This document shows, in pieces, positions 7,369-9,001 of a DNA stretch of 9,001 nucleotides. The stretch comes from an uncultured Eubacteriales bacterium (GTDB taxonomy: Bacteria > Bacillota > Clostridia > Lachnospirales > Lachnospiraceae): positions 1-9,001 of the forward strand of contig URMF01000080.1 of assembly GCA_900548855.1 (NCBI GenBank), read 5' to 3'. The position numbers were made by a program, and so were the translations under genes. The first letter of the stretch is position 1. Every line of letters begins with the position of its first letter. The notes beneath the pieces are model-generated. The model had not been told where the DNA came from. It ran no database searches and saw nothing but the letters and a program-made list of their open reading frames with translations.

Positions 7369-7395
7369 GCAGAAACGGATAATTGCGGAAGAACC
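7369..7395. repeat. IS terminal inverted repeat, right
   Basis: Inverse of 5632-5658 with 26 of 27 positions identical. It is at the transposase-proximal (upstream) end. A minus-strand TACAAT box lies between it and the transposase ribosome binding site, with only a weak -35, so the transposase promoter is not clearly defined. Confidence 0.92.
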
Positions 7396-7403
7396 ATTTG
7401 AAC
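7396..7403. repeat. Target-site duplication, right copy
   Basis: ATTTGAAC abuts the right inverted repeat and exactly matches 5624-5631. Confidence 0.93.
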
Positions 7404-7548
7404 CGTAATATTCAATTTAGAGTGTGGCATAAAAAGACTAATTAGCCAAGGCGCAGGATTTGACGTTTACCGGGGTCAGGCACTGGATGCCCCAAATTTT
7501 CAAAAGGAGAACATCTTTCTTGTAAAAAATAAAGGCACCTATTATTAG
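7402..7548 (+). pseudogene. Possible short coding remnant (48 codons), unrecognised
   Basis: A plus-strand frame open from the edge of the IS to a TAG at 7546-7548 reads a protein-like peptide containing GAGFDVYRGQALDAPNFQKE and ending KNKGTYY. It has no start codon with a ribosome binding site, and a TGA (7399-7401) in the target duplication closes the frame upstream, so it does not continue across the pre-insertion site. It may be a decayed gene end or chance. The stop falls inside the terminator hairpin of the opposite strand. Confidence 0.15.
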
Positions 7549-7556
7549 GTGCCTTT
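7524..7556 (-). terminator. Strong Rho-independent terminator of the Abi/ncRNA module
   Basis: On the minus strand a perfect 11-bp stem (7546-7556 with 7531-7541, loop of 4) is followed by TTTATTTTTT, counting the last stem bases. It is an ideal intrinsic terminator for transcripts from the Abi gene or from a small RNA starting near 7603. It also protects the IS and sugar operon from read-through from the right. Confidence 0.9.
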
Positions 7557-7623
7557 ACGCCAAATACATGGCTACTGGCTTCCGTACGCCAGCTTTACCG
7601 TACTATTATTATACACGGTAGCC
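7524..7623 (-). ncRNA. Candidate structured ncRNA downstream of the Abi_2 gene
   Basis: The 18-nt to 120-nt stretch after the Abi stop codon folds repeatedly on the minus strand. An outer stem GGCTAC/GTAGCC (7618-7623 with 7570-7575) can enclose two hairpins: ACGGTA/TACCGT arms (7615-7620 with 7596-7601, which compete with the outer stem for some bases) and CTGGC/GCCAG (7588-7592 with 7575-7579). A small GCCA/TGGC hairpin (7559-7572) follows, then the terminator. A perfect TATAAT (7608-7613) would start a short RNA of about 80 nt near 7603-7601, ending in the T-run at 7524; alternatively the whole region is processed from the Abi mRNA. An ncRNA partner next to an AbiF-type gene is an established association. 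I could not compare it with the published AbiF RNA consensus, so identity is inferred from position, structure, promoter and terminator. Confidence 0.55.
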
Positions 7624-7635
7624 TTAGAAATGCAA
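7608..7635 (-). promoter_or_regulatory. Candidate promoter for the small RNA
   Basis: A perfect -10 box TATAAT (7608-7613) lies 16 nt from a weak -35, TTGCAT (7630-7635), in the gap just after the Abi stop codon. Since no gene follows before the terminator, its only sensible product is a short untranslated RNA of about 80 nt. Confidence 0.5.
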
Positions 7636-7641
7636 GTCTTT

Positions 7642-8601
7642 TTATAAATTCATCCAAACTTTTAAATTTTTTCGTCCCATTTTTGCCAATATTTTATCTG
7701 CGATTTCTTTTCTTCTCTTTCCTAACATCTTCAAATAAAATAAAAGAATTTCCCTTTTTATATCAGAAACGGTTCCGAATACCCGAAATATTCTCACAAC
7801 ATCTAAATAGTTTATATCTCCATGTGATAAGTTTGCTTTAACAGTTATATCATTTAAATAATTCAGTCCTTTACTTCTCTTCAATCTAAAGCGTGTAATT
7901 AACTCTAAATGAGCACATTGATTTCTAACTTCTTTTAATACAAATAATGCTTGTTCGAATAAATCTGCATCGACCAATTCAAGTCCAAAATCTTTCAACA
8001 CCTTTTCTTTTACTGTATCATCCAAAAAAATAAATGTATAATACAAGCTTCCTAACGGCAGCGTTTTTATTACTACCCAAAATGGAGGATTCTTGTACTG
8101 CCCAACATATTCCCTCTCTAGCTTCAGCTCATCAATAAAGGACTTTCTCTTTACTTTTCCATGAACATCTACTTGCGTTTGTCGAAATAAATCAAACCTT
8201 AAAAATATATTCTTTAAATGTACATCTGTCGGTTTTTTATAATATTTCGGATCTGTATAATTCATGGTATCTTTTGCCGATGAACAATACTTGCTTGTAA
8301 AATTATACGCTATTGAAGTGCGCAATCTCGATTCTATATCAAAAATTTTAAATAATGTGTCTTTTTTCAACGTCAAATCAAAAAAATACAAATCTTTAAA
8401 ATCTTCAAAGTAAATATTTTCATATTCCTTTACTCCCACATTTCTCTTAAGTAAAATACTTTCAAATCCATTTATTACGTCGAAATAATTGTATTTTTTT
8501 AATATATCTACAGCCTTCTTTTTATTTTTAAACTGCAATCCTCTTTTCTCAAGACCTTCAATTTGCTCATCTATTGTCCTAAAATCTTTAGTATCCGGCA
8601 T
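7642..8601 (-). CDS. Abi_2-family (AbiD/AbiF-type) HEPN ribonuclease, probable abortive-infection toxin
   Basis: The 319-residue protein matches the Abi_2 family from its start. The N-terminal block (TIDEQIEGLEKRGLQF, then KKAVDILKKYNYFDVINGF; about residues 9-46) is the family signature, and FFDLTLKKDTLFKIFDIESRLRTSIAYNF (about 73-101) is its central conserved segment. At 226-231 is RNQCAH, an Rx4H motif typical of HEPN RNases, so Arg226 and His231 are the likely catalytic residues. Family proteins act in the cytoplasm as RNA-cleaving toxins that stop growth or phage multiplication. GAGGT (8608-8612) lies 6 nt before the ATG. The gene begins 21 nt after a small membrane protein gene and is followed at once by a structured region with its own -10 box and terminator, the arrangement expected for a toxin with an RNA antitoxin. 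Codon use is strongly AT-biased compared with the sugar operon, consistent with transfer. AbiF versus AbiD subfamily is inferred, mainly from the RNA. Confidence 0.85.
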   Translation of the reverse strand: MPDTKDFRTIDEQIEGLEKRGLQFKNKKKAVDILKKYNYFDVINGFESILLKRNVGVKEYENIYFEDFKDLYFFDLTLKKDTLFKIFDIESRLRTSIAYNFTSKYCSSAKDTMNYTDPKYYKKPTDVHLKNIFLRFDLFRQTQVDVHGKVKRKSFIDELKLEREYVGQYKNPPFWVVIKTLPLGSLYYTFIFLDDTVKEKVLKDFGLELVDADLFEQALFVLKEVRNQCAHLELITRFRLKRSKGLNYLNDITVKANLSHGDINYLDVVRIFRVFGTVSDIKREILLFYLKMLGKRRKEIADKILAKMGRKNLKVWMNL

Positions 8602-8622
8602 ATATTTACCTCAAAATAATTT

Positions 8623-8898
8623 TTATTTTCTGTCTTCCCGTATATCTATTTCCGATTCTTGATTATCATTTTGAAAATCTTGTATATATCTTTGTCTGCT
8701 TAAATCCTGTGCTGCCTTTTCGCTCGATTTTTCCCATCTATACCAAACTCCGCCAAGCAACAACAGTATCAGAACATCTCCAATAAACATCACCAGATTG
8801 TCCTTTATAAAATTCCGGAACGCCCATTTTACCGTCCTCGATGTTTTCCAGTGTATAATTACTTTAACACCATCTATCAACACCCCTATTACATTCAT
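8623..8898 (-). CDS. Small single-span membrane protein, function unknown
   Basis: I do not recognise this 91-residue protein. Residues 1-17 (MNVIGVLIDGVKVIIHW) are hydrophobic to amphipathic, residues 18-34 are basic, and LVMFIGDVLILLLLGGVWYRW (about 35-55) is a clear transmembrane segment. The rest is a charged, soluble tail rich in Glu, Asp, Gln and Arg. It lies 21 nt upstream of the Abi_2 gene on the same strand, so the two are probably cotranscribed. The ATG at 8898 has no good ribosome binding site. An AGAGGT at 8926-8931 is 27 nt away and would suit an unusual in-frame ATT (8916, spacing 9) or ATA (8919, spacing 6) start; a TGA stop lies just upstream in frame. If the candidate promoter here is real, the message starts almost at the ATG. 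It could be a membrane partner or sensor for the toxin, or an unrelated remnant. Confidence 0.6.
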   Translation of the reverse strand: MNVIGVLIDGVKVIIHWKTSRTVKWAFRNFIKDNLVMFIGDVLILLLLGGVWYRWEKSSEKAAQDLSRQRYIQDFQNDNQESEIDIREDRK

Positions 8899-8914
8899 GA
8901 ATATGAAACCAGTA

Positions 8915-8941
8915 ATTATGCACTGACCTCTTTTCTGTCAA
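8915..8941 (-). promoter_or_regulatory. Candidate promoter for the small membrane protein/Abi_2 operon
   Basis: A perfect -35 TTGACA (8936-8941) and a -10-like CATAAT (8915-8920, 5 of 6) are separated by only 15 nt, shorter than the optimal 17. A start near 8908 would leave a leader of about 10 nt before the ATG at 8898. An inverted repeat AGCAAG/CTTGCT (8941-8946 and 8958-8963) lies next to the -35 and might bind a regulator. Confidence 0.35.
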
Positions 8942-8979
8942 GCAAGGACATCTCTTTCTTGCTCCCGTGCCTGCATCCC

Positions 8980-8992
8980 TGAATATTACGGT
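8980..8992 (-). repeat. 13-bp inverted copy of the sequence at 7402-7414
   Basis: ACCGTAATATTCA occurs at 7402-7414 on the plus strand and at 8980-8992 on the minus strand, bracketing the ncRNA, Abi_2 gene and small membrane gene. The match does not extend beyond 13 bp. One such pair by chance is expected in a window this size, so a boundary role is speculative. Confidence 0.3.
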
Positions 8993-9001
8993 GCGGCAGA
9001 G

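Larger units (their letters stand above)
5632..7395 (-). mobile_element. Complete ISL3-family insertion sequence (1764 bp)
   Basis: The element is bounded by 27-bp inverted repeats (5632-5658 and 7369-7395) that match at 26 positions and begin GGTTCTTCCGCAATTATCCG. It is flanked by a perfect 8-bp target duplication. It carries one transposase region on the minus strand, split into two frames, and no passenger gene. The intact ends and duplication show a simple insertion with little decay since. It landed between the sugar-operon terminator and the terminator of the Abi/ncRNA module, so it seems not to have disrupted a gene, and it is transcribed in the same direction as the Abi module. The ISL3 assignment rests on the transposase domain pattern, the size of the duplication and the repeats. 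Confidence 0.93.

Noticed and set aside
5632..7395. Half of a composite transposon carrying the Abi module
   Set aside because: Only one IS copy is in the window, and it has its own perfect target duplication, which indicates an independent single insertion.
7404..9001. CRISPR array, suggested by the Cas13-AbiF relationship
   Set aside because: No regularly spaced direct repeats are present; the short repeated words in the ncRNA region are not array-like.
1..9001. tRNA or rRNA genes that could act as integration sites
   Set aside because: No cloverleaf or rRNA-like sequence was recognised on either strand.

Overview
The window looks like chromosome from a low-GC Gram-positive anaerobe of the Clostridia (Lachnospiraceae-like). 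The reasons are the AT-rich DNA, the strong AGGAGG-type ribosome binding sites, the lipobox-type substrate-binding lipoprotein and the gene families present. No taxon can be fixed from the sequence alone.

Left half (1-5555): a carbohydrate-uptake locus. A LacI-family regulator, cut by the left edge, is divergent from a four-gene operon: a sugar-binding lipoprotein, two CUT1-type ABC permeases, and a cytoplasmic DUF2961/GH172 protein. The permease pair has no ATPase gene beside it, which is usual for CUT1 systems that share an MsmK/UgpC-type ATPase encoded elsewhere. The inferred flow is capture of an oligosaccharide at the cell surface, import, and cleavage inside by the GH172-type enzyme, with the divergent LacI protein as the local switch. 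Palindromes in the 300-bp divergent region are candidate operators. A 21-bp hairpin sits between the binding-protein and first permease genes and probably sets their expression ratio. A hairpin at 5507-5555 closes the operon.

Middle (5624-7403): a complete ISL3-family insertion sequence of 1764 bp, with 27-bp terminal inverted repeats (26 matching) and a perfect 8-bp target duplication (ATTTGAAC). Its transposase is split into two overlapping frames at a run of eight A residues, which separates the catalytic D,D from the E. It is either a recently inactivated copy or one that depends on slippage.

Right half (7404-9001), read on the minus strand: a small membrane protein gene, then an Abi_2 (AbiD/AbiF-type) HEPN ribonuclease gene, then a compact structured region with a perfect TATAAT box and a strong Rho-independent terminator. 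The arrangement fits an AbiF-like toxin with a non-coding RNA partner, a type of system that published work (recalled, not checked here) describes as an RNA-antitoxin module related to the ancestry of Cas13. It is the most interesting part of the window. The right margin (8899-9001) holds a candidate promoter and a 13-bp inverted copy of the sequence next to the IS, and no gene I can support.
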